Positions 14,313-23,380 of a stretch of 24,959 bases of DNA are shown in pieces. The notes below the pieces were generated by a model. That model did not search any database and was not told where the DNA came from. It worked only from the letters and a program-made list of their open reading frames with translations. The first letter of the stretch is position 1; every line of letters starts with the position of its first letter. The position numbers and the translations under genes are program-made. The stretch covers positions 1-24,959 of the forward strand of contig CAMOUK010000018.1 of the NCBI GenBank assembly GCA_946626535.1, in the 5' to 3' direction. The DNA is from an uncultured Caryophanales bacterium (GTDB lineage Bacteria > Bacillota_I > Bacilli_A > Acholeplasmatales > Anaeroplasmataceae).

Positions 14313-15887
14313 TTAATCTAATAATTCTTCTTCTATTATTTGTTCTTTTTCAGCTAGTACTACATCGCTTGTTGAAATAACCTTTTGGTGATAGCATTTA
14401 AACATCTGATCTGCATCATCAGGTGTTTTAGTAAATAATGATACAACAAATACAATTATAAAGCTTAGCACCATCGCTAATACGCCCATATAAATTGAAT
14501 CTGCCGCATTAAAAAATAGCATACCATCAACATACCATTTAGTATTAACCTTAGCATAGCCTAATACTAAGCTTAATATTGCTAAGCCAATACCAGATAT
14601 AAATGATACATATACTGAAACTTTAGTTGTTTTTTTCCAATATAAGCCTAGGAAGAATGGACCTATAAAGGCTCCAGATATTGCACCCCAAGAAATACCC
14701 ATTAGAGATGCGATATCTTTAGTAAATTCCTTTGGACCATAATTTTGGAATATAGCAAGTAAAGCACTAACAACAATAAAGCATAATACAAATATTCTAA
14801 GCCAGGTCATCCTCTTCTTATCTGGCATTTTTCTTTTTGGATCCATTAAATCAAATACTACTGTTGCAGCACTTGTGTGTACAAGTCCTGAAAGGGTAGA
14901 CATAGACGCAGCCAAAACTAAAACTATGACTATCGCAATAGTAACAACATTTAAATTAGCTACTATCTCAGGAATTATAGTCGCACTTTTAACATCTGAA
15001 AAGATTCTACCAAAGCCGCCTAAAAAGTAACAGCCTCCTGCTACTACTATAGCAAATAAAGTAGAAATTACAGAACCCTTTCTAATTTGATTTTCATTTT
15101 TAATTGAATAAAATTTTGAAACCATTTGAGGAAGACCCCAACAGCCTAATGATGTTAATATTACAACAAATATTAGATGAACTGGATCAGGACCAAAAAT
15201 TGAAACATACTCCCAACCACCAGCTTCAGCTAATTTAGCCATAGAGCCTTGAAGACCGCCATTTAAATTTAGAGCTGATATAACAACTAAGGCTATACCT
15301 ATAAGCATTATCATACCTTGAATAAAGGAATTTATCGCTGTAGACATCAAGCCTCCAATTATTACATATAAGGCTGTAATAACTGAAATAATTAATATCC
15401 ATACCCAATAAGGTACAGATGCTGAAAATGTAACGCTAAATAAATATGATAAACCATTATATAGAGCTGCAGTATATGGTATTAAAAATACAAATACTAT
15501 TATAGCTGCAAATATTCTAAGCTTTTCAGATTTAAATCTTTTTGAAAAGAAATCGGGCATTGTAGATGAATTAAGGCTTTGAGTCATTATTCTTGTTCTT
15601 CTACCAAGCAAAACCCAGGCAAGCCAAGAACCAATTAACGCATTACCTATACCAATCCAAAAGGCTGATACTCCAAATTCAAAGCCAAATGAACCAGCGT
15701 AGCCTATAAATACTACTGCTGAAAAATAAGATGTACCATAGGCGAAGGCTGAAAGCCATGGGCCTACATTTCTTCCACCTAAAACAAAATCATTAGAATT
15801 TGTTGCCTTTCTTCTACAATAAAAACCAATAAATATTGTAGCTATAAAGAATAAGGCTATGAATAAAATCTTAATAAATAAATCCAT
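14313..15887 (-). CDS. Sodium:solute symporter family (SSS) transporter
   Basis: A 524-residue membrane transporter of the SSS/PutP superfamily, which couples solute entry to the sodium gradient. About thirteen hydrophobic segments; the first, then FVLGGRNVGPWLSAFAYGTSYFSAVVFIGYAG, is the typical start of the family. Later STAINSFIQGMIMLIG and AASMSTLSGLVHTSAATVVFDL match the sodium-site helices. It is the last gene of the seven-gene aryl-acid operon, two bases after the acyl-CoA synthetase stop. Its place suggests a carboxylate or an amino acid as substrate (for example an organic acid activated by the neighbouring ligase), which is inference from context. Confidence 0.9.
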   Translation of the reverse strand: MDLFIKILFIALFFIATIFIGFYCRRKATNSNDFVLGGRNVGPWLSAFAYGTSYFSAVVFIGYAGSFGFEFGVSAFWIGIGNALIGSWLAWVLLGRRTRIMTQSLNSSTMPDFFSKRFKSEKLRIFAAIIVFVFLIPYTAALYNGLSYLFSVTFSASVPYWVWILIISVITALYVIIGGLMSTAINSFIQGMIMLIGIALVVISALNLNGGLQGSMAKLAEAGGWEYVSIFGPDPVHLIFVVILTSLGCWGLPQMVSKFYSIKNENQIRKGSVISTLFAIVVAGGCYFLGGFGRIFSDVKSATIIPEIVANLNVVTIAIVIVLVLAASMSTLSGLVHTSAATVVFDLMDPKRKMPDKKRMTWLRIFVLCFIVVSALLAIFQNYGPKEFTKDIASLMGISWGAISGAFIGPFFLGLYWKKTTKVSVYVSFISGIGLAILSLVLGYAKVNTKWYVDGMLFFNAADSIYMGVLAMVLSFIIVFVVSLFTKTPDDADQMFKCYHQKVISTSDVVLAEKEQIIEEELLD

Positions 15888-15889
15888 AA

Positions 15890-17524
15890 TTATTTCTCTA
15901 TTTGAATTTGTACTAAGGATTTACCACAATACTTTTCTCTTAGTTTTGGTTTTTCAATCTTTCCTGTGGCATTTCTTGGTACGCTAGAAATAATAATCTT
16001 TTTAGGTCTTTTATATCTTGGTAGGTCAAATGTGAACTTCTCAATTTCTTCAACTGTTAAATCCATACCCTCCTTAGGTTCAACTATAGCTAAGGCTATT
16101 TCACCTAATCTATCATCAGGTATACCTATTACAGCAACATCCTTTACCTTATCATGCTTTCTAATAAAATCTTCAATTTGAACTGGATATAGATTTTCTC
16201 CACCAGTGATAATAACATCTTTTTTTCTATCAACTAAATAGATAAAGCCATCCTTATCATATTTAGCCATATCACCAGTATATAGCCAGCCATCCTTTAA
16301 TATTTCAGCTGTAGCCTCAGGATTTTTATAATAGCACACCATTACACCTGGACCCTTAACGCATAATTCTCCAACCTCTTCTGGTGTAGTTATTTCCTTT
16401 CCATTTTCTATAATCTTAGCCTCCCACATATAGCCAGGCTTACCTATAGCGCCTACCTTATGGGTATTTTCAATTCCTAGATGAACACAACCAGGACCTA
16501 TAGATTCTGATAGGCCATAATTAGTATCATATTTATGGTTTGGAAATACCTTTAGCCATCTTTGAACAAGTGATGGTGGAACTGGCTGAGCACCGATATG
16601 CATTAGTCTCCACTGGCTTGTTTGATAATTTTCTAGCTTAATTTCTTTTCTATCTATCGCATCTAAAATATCTTGTGCCCAAGGAACTAAAAGCCATACG
16701 ATTGTACATTTTTCCTCACTTACAGCACTCATAATCCATTCAGGCTTAATACCTTTAAGTATAACAGCCTTAGATGCTGAAATTAAGCTTCCAAACCAAT
16801 GCATCTTCGCACCAGTATGATATAGCGGTGGAATACATAAAAATACATCATTTTTAGTCTGTAGGTGATGTTTTTGTTCCCACATACAAGAACTAATCAA
16901 AGCCTTATGTAAATGAAGTATAGCCTTAGGAAATCCTGTAGTACCACTTGAAAAATAAATTGCTGCCTCATCATTCTCATCTAATTTTATATCAGGCTTA
17001 GTTGCTTGATAATTATTAATTATTTGATTATAGTGATCAGCAAAAGGAACGTAGGCATCACCGACAAATATTAAGGTCTTAACAAGTGGTGTATGGTCAG
17101 CTATTGGCTCAACTCTTCCTATGAATTCTGGGCCAAATACTAATGCATTACAATCAGCTAAATCAAGACAATATTTAATTTCGTCAGATGTATATCTATA
17201 ATTCATAGGAACAGCTAAAGCTCCAAGCTTTAATACACCAAAATAAATCGGAAGCCATTCTAATGAATTCATTAATAATATCGCAACCTTGTTACCTCTT
17301 TTAATACCTTTATCCTTCAATAGATTGGCAAATCTATTTGCGGTATCATCAAATTCCTTCCAGGTAATACTTCTTCTATATACACTTGCTAAAGTAGGTT
17401 CAACAAGTGAATACTCTCTCCATGTTTTATATTGTTCTGGCAATATTTGAGGATTTAATTCAACTAGACATTCCTCATCAGGATAGTCTTTGGCGTTTTT
17501 TTCTAATAAATCGACTATTGTCAT
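15890..17524 (-). CDS. Acyl-CoA synthetase (AMP-forming)
   Basis: Adenylate-forming ligase converting a carboxylic acid, ATP and CoA to acyl-CoA, 544 residues from ATG 17524 (AGGAG seven bases upstream; the ATG at 17530 is too close to it). Motifs: ATP loop SSGTTGFPK at 192-200, YGLSESIG, GWLYTGDMAKYDKDGFIYLVDR with the hinge, GGENLYPVQIE, and the catalytic lysine in RNATGKIEK. A ~30-residue insertion near 21-55 precedes the usual TWKEFDDTANRFA segment. The chain length or ring preference is not readable. It follows the ACT-domain gene by 10 bases in the operon and precedes the symporter, which fits activation of an imported acid or, in reverse, ATP recovery. Confidence 0.9.
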   Translation of the reverse strand: MTIVDLLEKNAKDYPDEECLVELNPQILPEQYKTWREYSLVEPTLASVYRRSITWKEFDDTANRFANLLKDKGIKRGNKVAILLMNSLEWLPIYFGVLKLGALAVPMNYRYTSDEIKYCLDLADCNALVFGPEFIGRVEPIADHTPLVKTLIFVGDAYVPFADHYNQIINNYQATKPDIKLDENDEAAIYFSSGTTGFPKAILHLHKALISSCMWEQKHHLQTKNDVFLCIPPLYHTGAKMHWFGSLISASKAVILKGIKPEWIMSAVSEEKCTIVWLLVPWAQDILDAIDRKEIKLENYQTSQWRLMHIGAQPVPPSLVQRWLKVFPNHKYDTNYGLSESIGPGCVHLGIENTHKVGAIGKPGYMWEAKIIENGKEITTPEEVGELCVKGPGVMVCYYKNPEATAEILKDGWLYTGDMAKYDKDGFIYLVDRKKDVIITGGENLYPVQIEDFIRKHDKVKDVAVIGIPDDRLGEIALAIVEPKEGMDLTVEEIEKFTFDLPRYKRPKKIIISSVPRNATGKIEKPKLREKYCGKSLVQIQIEK

Positions 17525-17534
17525 AAACATTCTC

Positions 17535-17933
17535 CTAGTAATAATTATTTAATAATAATGTTTCTACTGAAGCTAAATCAGCTGTTTTAAGTATAGCCTC
17601 AGCTCCTAGATTATTCTTTCCAATAAATACATATAAATAATCTATTTCAATATTACTATCAGCTAAAAGCTTTAATAAATCATTTAACCCATTTGGCTTA
17701 TCAGGAACAACAACACTAATAACATCTGTTAATTTTGCTGTATAGCCAGCATTTTTAACTAGCTCTAATGCCTTTGCTGAATCATCAACAATTAATCTTA
17801 AAATACCAAAATCCTTTGAATCTGCAATTTGCAAGGAACGCATATTTATATTGTTATTACCAAGTAAGTTAGCAATATCCTTAACAGCTCCTGCCTTATT
17901 TTCTATAAAAACTGAAAGTTGTTTAACGATCAT
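17535..17933 (-). CDS. Tandem ACT-domain protein
   Basis: A 132-residue protein of two ACT domains (about 1-68 and 70-131). The first starts QLSVFIENKAGAVKDIANLLGNNNINMRS, the classical ACT ligand-binding turn; the second starts near VISVVVPDKPNGLNDLLKLL. ACT domains bind amino acids and regulate enzymes. Small two-ACT proteins often sit next to paaK and iorAB in anaerobes, as here (9 bases after paaK), so it probably senses an aromatic amino acid or product and adjusts the neighbouring enzymes. It has no catalytic domain. Confidence 0.85.
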   Translation of the reverse strand: MIVKQLSVFIENKAGAVKDIANLLGNNNINMRSLQIADSKDFGILRLIVDDSAKALELVKNAGYTAKLTDVISVVVPDKPNGLNDLLKLLADSNIEIDYLYVFIGKNNLGAEAILKTADLASVETLLLNNYY

Positions 17934-17942
17934 AATATCACC

Positions 17943-19247
17943 TCACGCAAGCTTTCTCTTATCAATTACTCTTTTTGCCTTACCCTCACTTCTAGTAATA
18001 GAATTAGGGTTAACAAGCTGTACCTTAGCACCTATACCTAAAGCACTTCTTAGCTTTTCAACTAGAGTCTTTTGTAATGCTTCAATTGATGCCATATCAT
18101 CAGCAAATAAATCTGGAGCCATCTCAACAAATACATCAAGTGTATCTGTATTATTAACTCTATCAACAACAATTTGATAATTTGTTGTAATACCTGATGA
18201 ACAGTATTTTAACAATACCTCCTCGATTTGGCTTGGGAAGACATTTACACCTCTAATGATTAGCATATCATCAGATCTACCTGTTGGCTTATTCATTCTA
18301 ATAAATGTTCTACCACATTTACATTTTTCAGGATTTAGCGAACAGATATCTCTTGTACGATAACGAATAAGTGGGAATCCCTCCTTAGTTATCGTAGTAA
18401 ATACTAGCTCACCCTTAGTACCATATGGTAAAACCTCACCAGTATCAGGATCGATAATTTCAGGGATAAAATTATCCTCATTTACATGCATACCCTGCTG
18501 GCATTCACATTCATATGAAACGCCTGGTCCCATAATTTCAGAAAGACCATAAATATCATATGCCTTAATCTTTAAGGTATCTTCTATTTGCTTACGCATC
18601 TGTTCTGTCCAAGGCTCAGCTCCAAAGATACCAGCCTTTAGCTTTAAGGCATCTGTTAAGCCCTGCTTTTTAATTTCTTCGCCTAGATACATCGCATATG
18701 AAGGTGTAGCACATAAAATAGTAGAGCCAAAGTCAATCATAGTTCTAATTTGTCTTTCTGTATTACCTGTAGATGCAGGTATTACAGTAGCTCCCAAATA
18801 TGAAGCACCATCATGCGCTCCAAGGCCTCCAGTAAATAAACCATAGCCATAGCATACCTGAACAAAATCATCAGCTGTACCACCAGCAGCTGATATTGCT
18901 CTAGCTACACATTCACTCCAAATATTAATATCATTTTTAGTATAGCCTACAACAATTTGCTTGCCCGTTGTACCACTTGATGCATGTACTCTTACAATAT
19001 CTGTCATAGGTACTGCAAAAAGACCATATGGATAATAGTCTCTTAAATCCTGCTTATATGAAAATGGTAGTTTTTTTAAGTCCTCTACGCCATTGATATC
19101 TTCAGGCTTTAAGCCTAAATTATCCATTCTTTTCCTAAATATTTCTACCTTTTCATACATTCTTTTAACTTGCCATTTTAATCTTTCAGATTGTAATGCC
19201 ACAATATCTTCACGAGGCATACACTCAACTTTCTTATTTAAAATCAT
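17943..19247 (-). CDS. paaK: Phenylacetate-CoA ligase
   Basis: AMP-forming ligase linking aryl acetates (phenylacetate, indoleacetate) with CoA. The 434 residues are normal for PaaK. ATP loop ASSGTTGK ends at 96, followed by GAEPWTEQMR, YGLSEIMGPGVSYEC, a Cys-rich pair (ECEC and CSLNPEKCKC) and the C-terminal GVNVFPSQIEEVLL. The start ATG at 19247 follows AGGGGAAAG. Next to iorB (10 bases), which makes aryl-acetyl-CoA, it may run in reverse to yield ATP as in archaeal and clostridial aromatic amino acid fermentation, or salvage the acid. The direction is inference. Confidence 0.92.
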   Translation of the reverse strand: MILNKKVECMPREDIVALQSERLKWQVKRMYEKVEIFRKRMDNLGLKPEDINGVEDLKKLPFSYKQDLRDYYPYGLFAVPMTDIVRVHASSGTTGKQIVVGYTKNDINIWSECVARAISAAGGTADDFVQVCYGYGLFTGGLGAHDGASYLGATVIPASTGNTERQIRTMIDFGSTILCATPSYAMYLGEEIKKQGLTDALKLKAGIFGAEPWTEQMRKQIEDTLKIKAYDIYGLSEIMGPGVSYECECQQGMHVNEDNFIPEIIDPDTGEVLPYGTKGELVFTTITKEGFPLIRYRTRDICSLNPEKCKCGRTFIRMNKPTGRSDDMLIIRGVNVFPSQIEEVLLKYCSSGITTNYQIVVDRVNNTDTLDVFVEMAPDLFADDMASIEALQKTLVEKLRSALGIGAKVQLVNPNSITRSEGKAKRVIDKRKLA

Positions 19248-19257
19248 AATCTTTCCC

Positions 19258-19821
19258 CTATTTTAGGTTATAACCTAAATCAAATGCCTTCAAATTTACA
19301 TCTAATAATTTTGCTGGAACAGTATTTTTTAATGTTTCAATCCATTTTTCATATTTAATATTAGTACTTTTAGCAAGTACTCCAATTAAAACAACATTAA
19401 CTGTTTTAATATTTCCAGCCTCATTAGCTAGCTTTAAAGCCTCAACGCATTCTAAATCAACACTTTTTTCTAGCTTTTCTTTAATATTTTTAGGATATTC
19501 CATCGCCCCAATAATAACAGGCATTGGATTCATTTCCTGATTATTAGCGATAATTTTTCCACCTTTTTTTAGGTAAGGGAGAGCACGATATGCCTCAAGC
19601 ATTTCAAATGCTAAAATAATATCTGCCTCTCCCTTATCGATAATAGGGGAAAATATCTTATCTCCAAATTTAACATATGTTACAACTGAGCCACCTCTTT
19701 GGCTCATACCATGAACCTCAGAAACCTTAACGTCATAGCCTTCTTCTATTACAATATTACCTAAAATTCTTGAGGCAAGTAAGGTTCCTTGGCCACCAAC
19801 ACCAACAATCATAATATTCAT
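19258..19821 (-). CDS. iorB: Indolepyruvate:ferredoxin oxidoreductase, beta subunit
   Basis: Gamma-type catalytic partner of IorA in oxidative decarboxylation of arylpyruvates to aryl-acetyl-CoA. The 187 residues match IorB. It starts NIMIVGVGGQGTLLASRIL (glycine-rich loop) and has VHGMSQRGGSVVTYVKFG, the diagnostic region of this subunit. The ATG at 19821 lies two bases after the iorA stop codon, so the two subunits are translated together. Confidence 0.94.
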   Translation of the reverse strand: MNIMIVGVGGQGTLLASRILGNIVIEEGYDVKVSEVHGMSQRGGSVVTYVKFGDKIFSPIIDKGEADIILAFEMLEAYRALPYLKKGGKIIANNQEMNPMPVIIGAMEYPKNIKEKLEKSVDLECVEALKLANEAGNIKTVNVVLIGVLAKSTNIKYEKWIETLKNTVPAKLLDVNLKAFDLGYNLK

Positions 19822-19823
19822 AT

Positions 19824-21563
19824 TTATTCACCAACCTTTACAATAGCCTCAAATGGACATACATTCATACATAGACCACAGCCATTACATTGATTCTTAT
19901 CGATAATAATTGCTCCATCTACATTAGAAATTGCAGGACAGCCTAGCTTTAAGCATTGCTTACACTTCCTACATTTATCTGAAATTTCACATTTACCAAT
20001 ATATTTAACACCCTTTAAAAGTGCACAAGGTCTTTGAGCAATAATTACTGAAACCTCATCAGCTTCAACCTCAGCCTTTACAACCTTCTCAAAATTCTTA
20101 ACATCGAATGGATCTGCCACTACAATTCTTTTAACACCTACTGCCTCAGCTAGCTTAATTAAATTAACCTGAGTTGTATCTTCCATTCTAATTGTCTTAC
20201 CAGTAGTAGGATTTTGTTGATGTCCTGTCATACCAGTAATTGAATTATCTAAAATAATAATTGTATTTGCGCCCTTATTATAAACAACATCAATTAAGCC
20301 TGTTATACCAGAATGAATAAATGTTGAATCACCAATAACTGAAACTAATTTTTTATTGAATTCAGCTCCTCTAGCCTTTGCCATACCAAAGCCTGCTGAA
20401 ATTGATGCACCCATACAAATTGTCGAATCAACAGATTGTAGTGGAGCTACAGCGCCTAGAGTATAACAGCCAATATCACCAGATACAGTAAGGCCTAGCT
20501 TCTTTAATACATAGAAGGTTCCTCTATGAGGACAGCCAGGACACATTACTGGTGGTCTTGCTGGAATTGTTTCCTCAACATTAATAAATTCTGGTCCTTC
20601 CTCACTAAAAATAGCCTTTTTAATCATTTTAGGAGTGTATTCACCTAAAAGAGTAAATTTGTCCTTGCCACATACATTAGTGATTCCTAGGGCTCTTACA
20701 TGCTCCTCAATAAAAGGATCTAGCTCCTCAACAGCATAAACCATTATATGATTCTTACAAAATTCTTTAATTAAATCTGTAGGTAGAGGATTTACTACAC
20801 CAAGCTTCAAATAATCAACTCTATCGCCTAATGCCTCCTTAGCATATACATAAGAAATACCTGCTGTAATAACACCAATATTTTGATTGTTGTTTTCAAT
20901 AGCATTTAAATCTGTTGTGTTAGCAAAGCTAACCTCATCTAAATGTCTTTGTTCAACAACAACATGCCTTTTAATTGCATTACCTGGCATCATAACATTT
21001 TTAGCAATATTTTTATTATAATCCTTTAGCTTATAATCTTGTTTTTCTTCTATTTCTACTAAGCTTTGAGAATGTGATACTCTTGTTGATAATCTTAAAA
21101 TAACAGGTGTATCAAATTGCTCAGATAGCTCAAAGGCTCTTTTTGTAAATTCCTTACATTCGCTAGAATCAGATGGCTCAAGCATCAAAACCTTAGATGC
21201 CTTAGCATAATGACGTGAATCCTGTTCATTTTGGCTTGAATGCATTCCTGGATCATCAGCAACACAAAATACTAATCCACCGTTAACTCCAATATATGAA
21301 ACTGTAAAAAGTGGGTCTGCCATAACATTTAAGCCAACGTGCTTCATACAGCTCATAGCACGTGCTCCAGCCATTGAGGCTCCAATTGATACCTCAGCAG
21401 CAACCTTTTCATTTGGTGCCCATTCTACATTTACTTCCTTATATTCAACCATGCTTTCAGTTATTTCAGTTGATGGTGTGCCAGGATATGATGATACAAC
21501 ACTACATCCTGCCTCATAAGCACCACGTGCAACTGCAGCATTTCCAATCAATAATTTTTTCAT
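19824..21563 (-). CDS. iorA: Indolepyruvate:ferredoxin oxidoreductase, alpha subunit
   Basis: TPP- and iron-sulfur-dependent 2-oxoacid oxidoreductase: arylpyruvate + CoA + oxidised ferredoxin to aryl-acetyl-CoA + CO2 + reduced ferredoxin. The 579 residues contain the pyrimidine domain at the N-terminus (SSYPGTPSTEITE), the TPP/metal region (GDIGCYTLG, then GDSTFIHSGITGLIDVVYN and LDNSITGMTGHQQNP), and a C-terminal ferredoxin part. That part has C531-x2-C534-x2-C537-x4-C542-P and C559-x2-C562-x2-C565-x3-C569-P for two 4Fe-4S clusters. It follows the thioesterase by three bases, with the ribosome site AAGGAGAAG inside that gene's end. Confidence 0.95.
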   Translation of the reverse strand: MKKLLIGNAAVARGAYEAGCSVVSSYPGTPSTEITESMVEYKEVNVEWAPNEKVAAEVSIGASMAGARAMSCMKHVGLNVMADPLFTVSYIGVNGGLVFCVADDPGMHSSQNEQDSRHYAKASKVLMLEPSDSSECKEFTKRAFELSEQFDTPVILRLSTRVSHSQSLVEIEEKQDYKLKDYNKNIAKNVMMPGNAIKRHVVVEQRHLDEVSFANTTDLNAIENNNQNIGVITAGISYVYAKEALGDRVDYLKLGVVNPLPTDLIKEFCKNHIMVYAVEELDPFIEEHVRALGITNVCGKDKFTLLGEYTPKMIKKAIFSEEGPEFINVEETIPARPPVMCPGCPHRGTFYVLKKLGLTVSGDIGCYTLGAVAPLQSVDSTICMGASISAGFGMAKARGAEFNKKLVSVIGDSTFIHSGITGLIDVVYNKGANTIIILDNSITGMTGHQQNPTTGKTIRMEDTTQVNLIKLAEAVGVKRIVVADPFDVKNFEKVVKAEVEADEVSVIIAQRPCALLKGVKYIGKCEISDKCRKCKQCLKLGCPAISNVDGAIIIDKNQCNGCGLCMNVCPFEAIVKVGE

Positions 21564-21566
21564 TTT

Positions 21567-21974
21567 TTACTTCTCCTTTACTACATGTGTTCCAGTCATA
21601 TTAACTTTAGCAATTAATATATTATTATCATCAAATACATTAACATCATAAAAGCATATTGTTTTTCCATCCTTAATTTTAATTGCCTCAGCGGTTAATT
21701 TTCCATTAAATGCTGGACGAATAAAATTAATATTTGATGTTGTTGAAACTGTATAATATTCCTCATGCTGATTTGTAGCAACCGCAAAGGTAAAATCAGC
21801 TAAGCTAAATATTGCACCACCCATAACAACACCCTTAGCATTTTTATGATCAGCTGTTATTTCAAAAAAGCATTTTGCATAATCATTGTTAGCTTCTAAT
21901 ATTTTTGCATTTAACAATTTAGTGGCAAAAATATCATTTTTGAAAAATTCATTTAATTCATCTAGATTATACAT
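21567..21974 (-). CDS. PaaI-family hotdog thioesterase
   Basis: Single-hotdog acyl-CoA thioesterase of 135 residues; start ATG 21974, eight bases after GGAGGTGA (the ATG at 21992 overlaps that site). The central GVVMGGAIFSLADFTFAVA matches the helix and catalytic Asp region of PaaI, a hydrolase of phenylacetyl-CoA-type esters. It is the first gene of the operon, three bases before iorA. It could release CoA from aryl-acetyl-CoA when the ligase is saturated, a role inferred from position. The similar YdiI/menaquinone-type thioesterases are an alternative. Confidence 0.85.
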   Translation of the reverse strand: MYNLDELNEFFKNDIFATKLLNAKILEANNDYAKCFFEITADHKNAKGVVMGGAIFSLADFTFAVATNQHEEYYTVSTTSNINFIRPAFNGKLTAEAIKIKDGKTICFYDVNVFDDNNILIAKVNMTGTHVVKEK

Positions 21975-22010
21975 TATAACTATCACCTCCATAAAAACAC
22001 TATTTATATA

Positions 22011-22019
22011 AGTATAACA
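22011..22019 (-). promoter_or_regulatory. Promoter of the aryl-acid operon
   Basis: Minus strand extended -10 TGTTATACT (22019-22011), 37 bases before the thioesterase ATG. The -35 region is A/T-rich without a good match. The 204-base gap to the divergent aminotransferase holds only the two promoters and a TTGTTAACAA palindrome (22155-22164). Confidence 0.5.
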
Positions 22020-22126
22020 AATTTTTAAATATTATTCTATATTTTATTTGCTTTTTATAATTTTTGTGAAAAATTAATATAAAATATAAAATTTAATTAT
22101 ATTCGCTATCTATTTCTTACTAATAA

Positions 22127-22155
22127 TTGATAATTTTTATGTTTTATAGTATCAT
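22127..22155 (+). promoter_or_regulatory. Promoter of the aminotransferase-acetolactate decarboxylase unit
   Basis: TTGATA (22127-22132), 17-base spacer, TATCAT (22150-22155). A 10-base perfect palindrome TTGTTAACAA follows at 22155-22164, over the expected start site. Confidence 0.65.
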
Positions 22156-22178
22156 TGTTAACAAGGATGTGAATATTT

Positions 22179-23366
22179 ATGAATAAAGAAATGCTAGAGC
22201 TAGGCTCAAATAGATCAATAATTAGAGAATTATTTGAATTTTCAAAAATTAGAAAGCAGGAAATTGGAGCAGAGAATGTTTTTGATTTCTCTTTAGGTAA
22301 TCCTTCTGTTAAGCCTAATCCAAAGCTAAATGAAGCGATTATTAAAATATTAAATGCAGGTGATGATTCCTATTCACATGGCTATACATCAGCAGCAGGT
22401 GATAATAATACAAGAACAAATATTGCGTTAGATTTAAATAAAAGATTTAATACTAACTATACATTAAATAATATTTATATGACATGTGGTGCTGCCGCAT
22501 CACTTTGTATAGCACTAAAGGCTATTACAGAATCAAAAAAAGATGAAATTTTAGCCATTGCCCCATATTTCACAGAATATAAGGTTTTTGCTGAAGGTGC
22601 AGGAGCTACCTTTAATGTAGTTAAGCCAAATATAGAGACCTTTGAAATTAATTTTGATGATTTAAAAAATAAGGTAAATAATAATACAAAGGCTATTATT
22701 GTTAATTCTCCAAATAATCCATCTGGAGTTGTTTATAAAAAGGATTCATTAATTAAATTGGCTGATTTCCTAAGGAATAAGGAAAAGGAATATAATCATC
22801 CAATTTATATTATTTGTGATGAGCCTTATAGAGAAATTGTATTTGATAATTTAGAGGTCCCTCATATTCCAAATTTATATGATGACACAATCGTTTGTTA
22901 TTCATATTCAAAGAGCTTATCTCTTCCAGGAGAAAGAATAGGTTATGTTTTAGTACCAAATCAAGCATATGATTCTAAAAATTTATATTTAGCTTGTTTA
23001 GGTGCCGGAAGAGCATATGGCTATGTTTGTGCTCCTTCTTTAATGCAGCACGCTATTGAGCTATGTGCTGATTTAACATCTGATATGAATGAATATAAGA
23101 AAAATAGAGATTTAATTTATAATGGCTTAACAGAAATTGGATATGAATGTGTTAAGCCTGATGGAGCATTCTATCTATTTATGAAAGCATTAGAGGATGA
23201 TGCATATAAATTTATGGAAAAGGCTAAAAAATATAATATAATAGTTGTTCCATCTGATAATTTTGGAGTAAAAGGATATGTTAGATTAGCTTATTGCGTT
23301 TCTTCTTCTACAATTATTAATTCAATGGAAGCATTTAAAAAATTATATAACGAATATAATAAATAA
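22179..23366 (+). CDS. Pyridoxal-phosphate aminotransferase, class I/II
   Basis: Fold-type I aminotransferase of 395 residues. Visible landmarks: FDFSLGNPS near 40, the CGAAASLCIAL cofactor-binding helix, the APYFTEY segment, NSPNNPSGVVY (~180-190), CDEPYREIVFD, the PLP lysine K245 in SYSKSLSLPGERIGY, and the C-terminal arginine in GYVRLAYCVS for the substrate carboxylate. Substrate choice is not readable. Being divergent from iorAB-paaK, it may well transaminate aromatic amino acids to the arylpyruvates used there, though an aspartate or alanine aminotransferase role is possible. The ATG at 22179 follows AAGGATG. The acetolactate decarboxylase gene follows by 14 bases. Confidence 0.9.
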   Translation: MNKEMLELGSNRSIIRELFEFSKIRKQEIGAENVFDFSLGNPSVKPNPKLNEAIIKILNAGDDSYSHGYTSAAGDNNTRTNIALDLNKRFNTNYTLNNIYMTCGAAASLCIALKAITESKKDEILAIAPYFTEYKVFAEGAGATFNVVKPNIETFEINFDDLKNKVNNNTKAIIVNSPNNPSGVVYKKDSLIKLADFLRNKEKEYNHPIYIICDEPYREIVFDNLEVPHIPNLYDDTIVCYSYSKSLSLPGERIGYVLVPNQAYDSKNLYLACLGAGRAYGYVCAPSLMQHAIELCADLTSDMNEYKKNRDLIYNGLTEIGYECVKPDGAFYLFMKALEDDAYKFMEKAKKYNIIVVPSDNFGVKGYVRLAYCVSSSTIINSMEAFKKLYNEYNK

Positions 23367-23380
23367 AAAGGACGATAACT

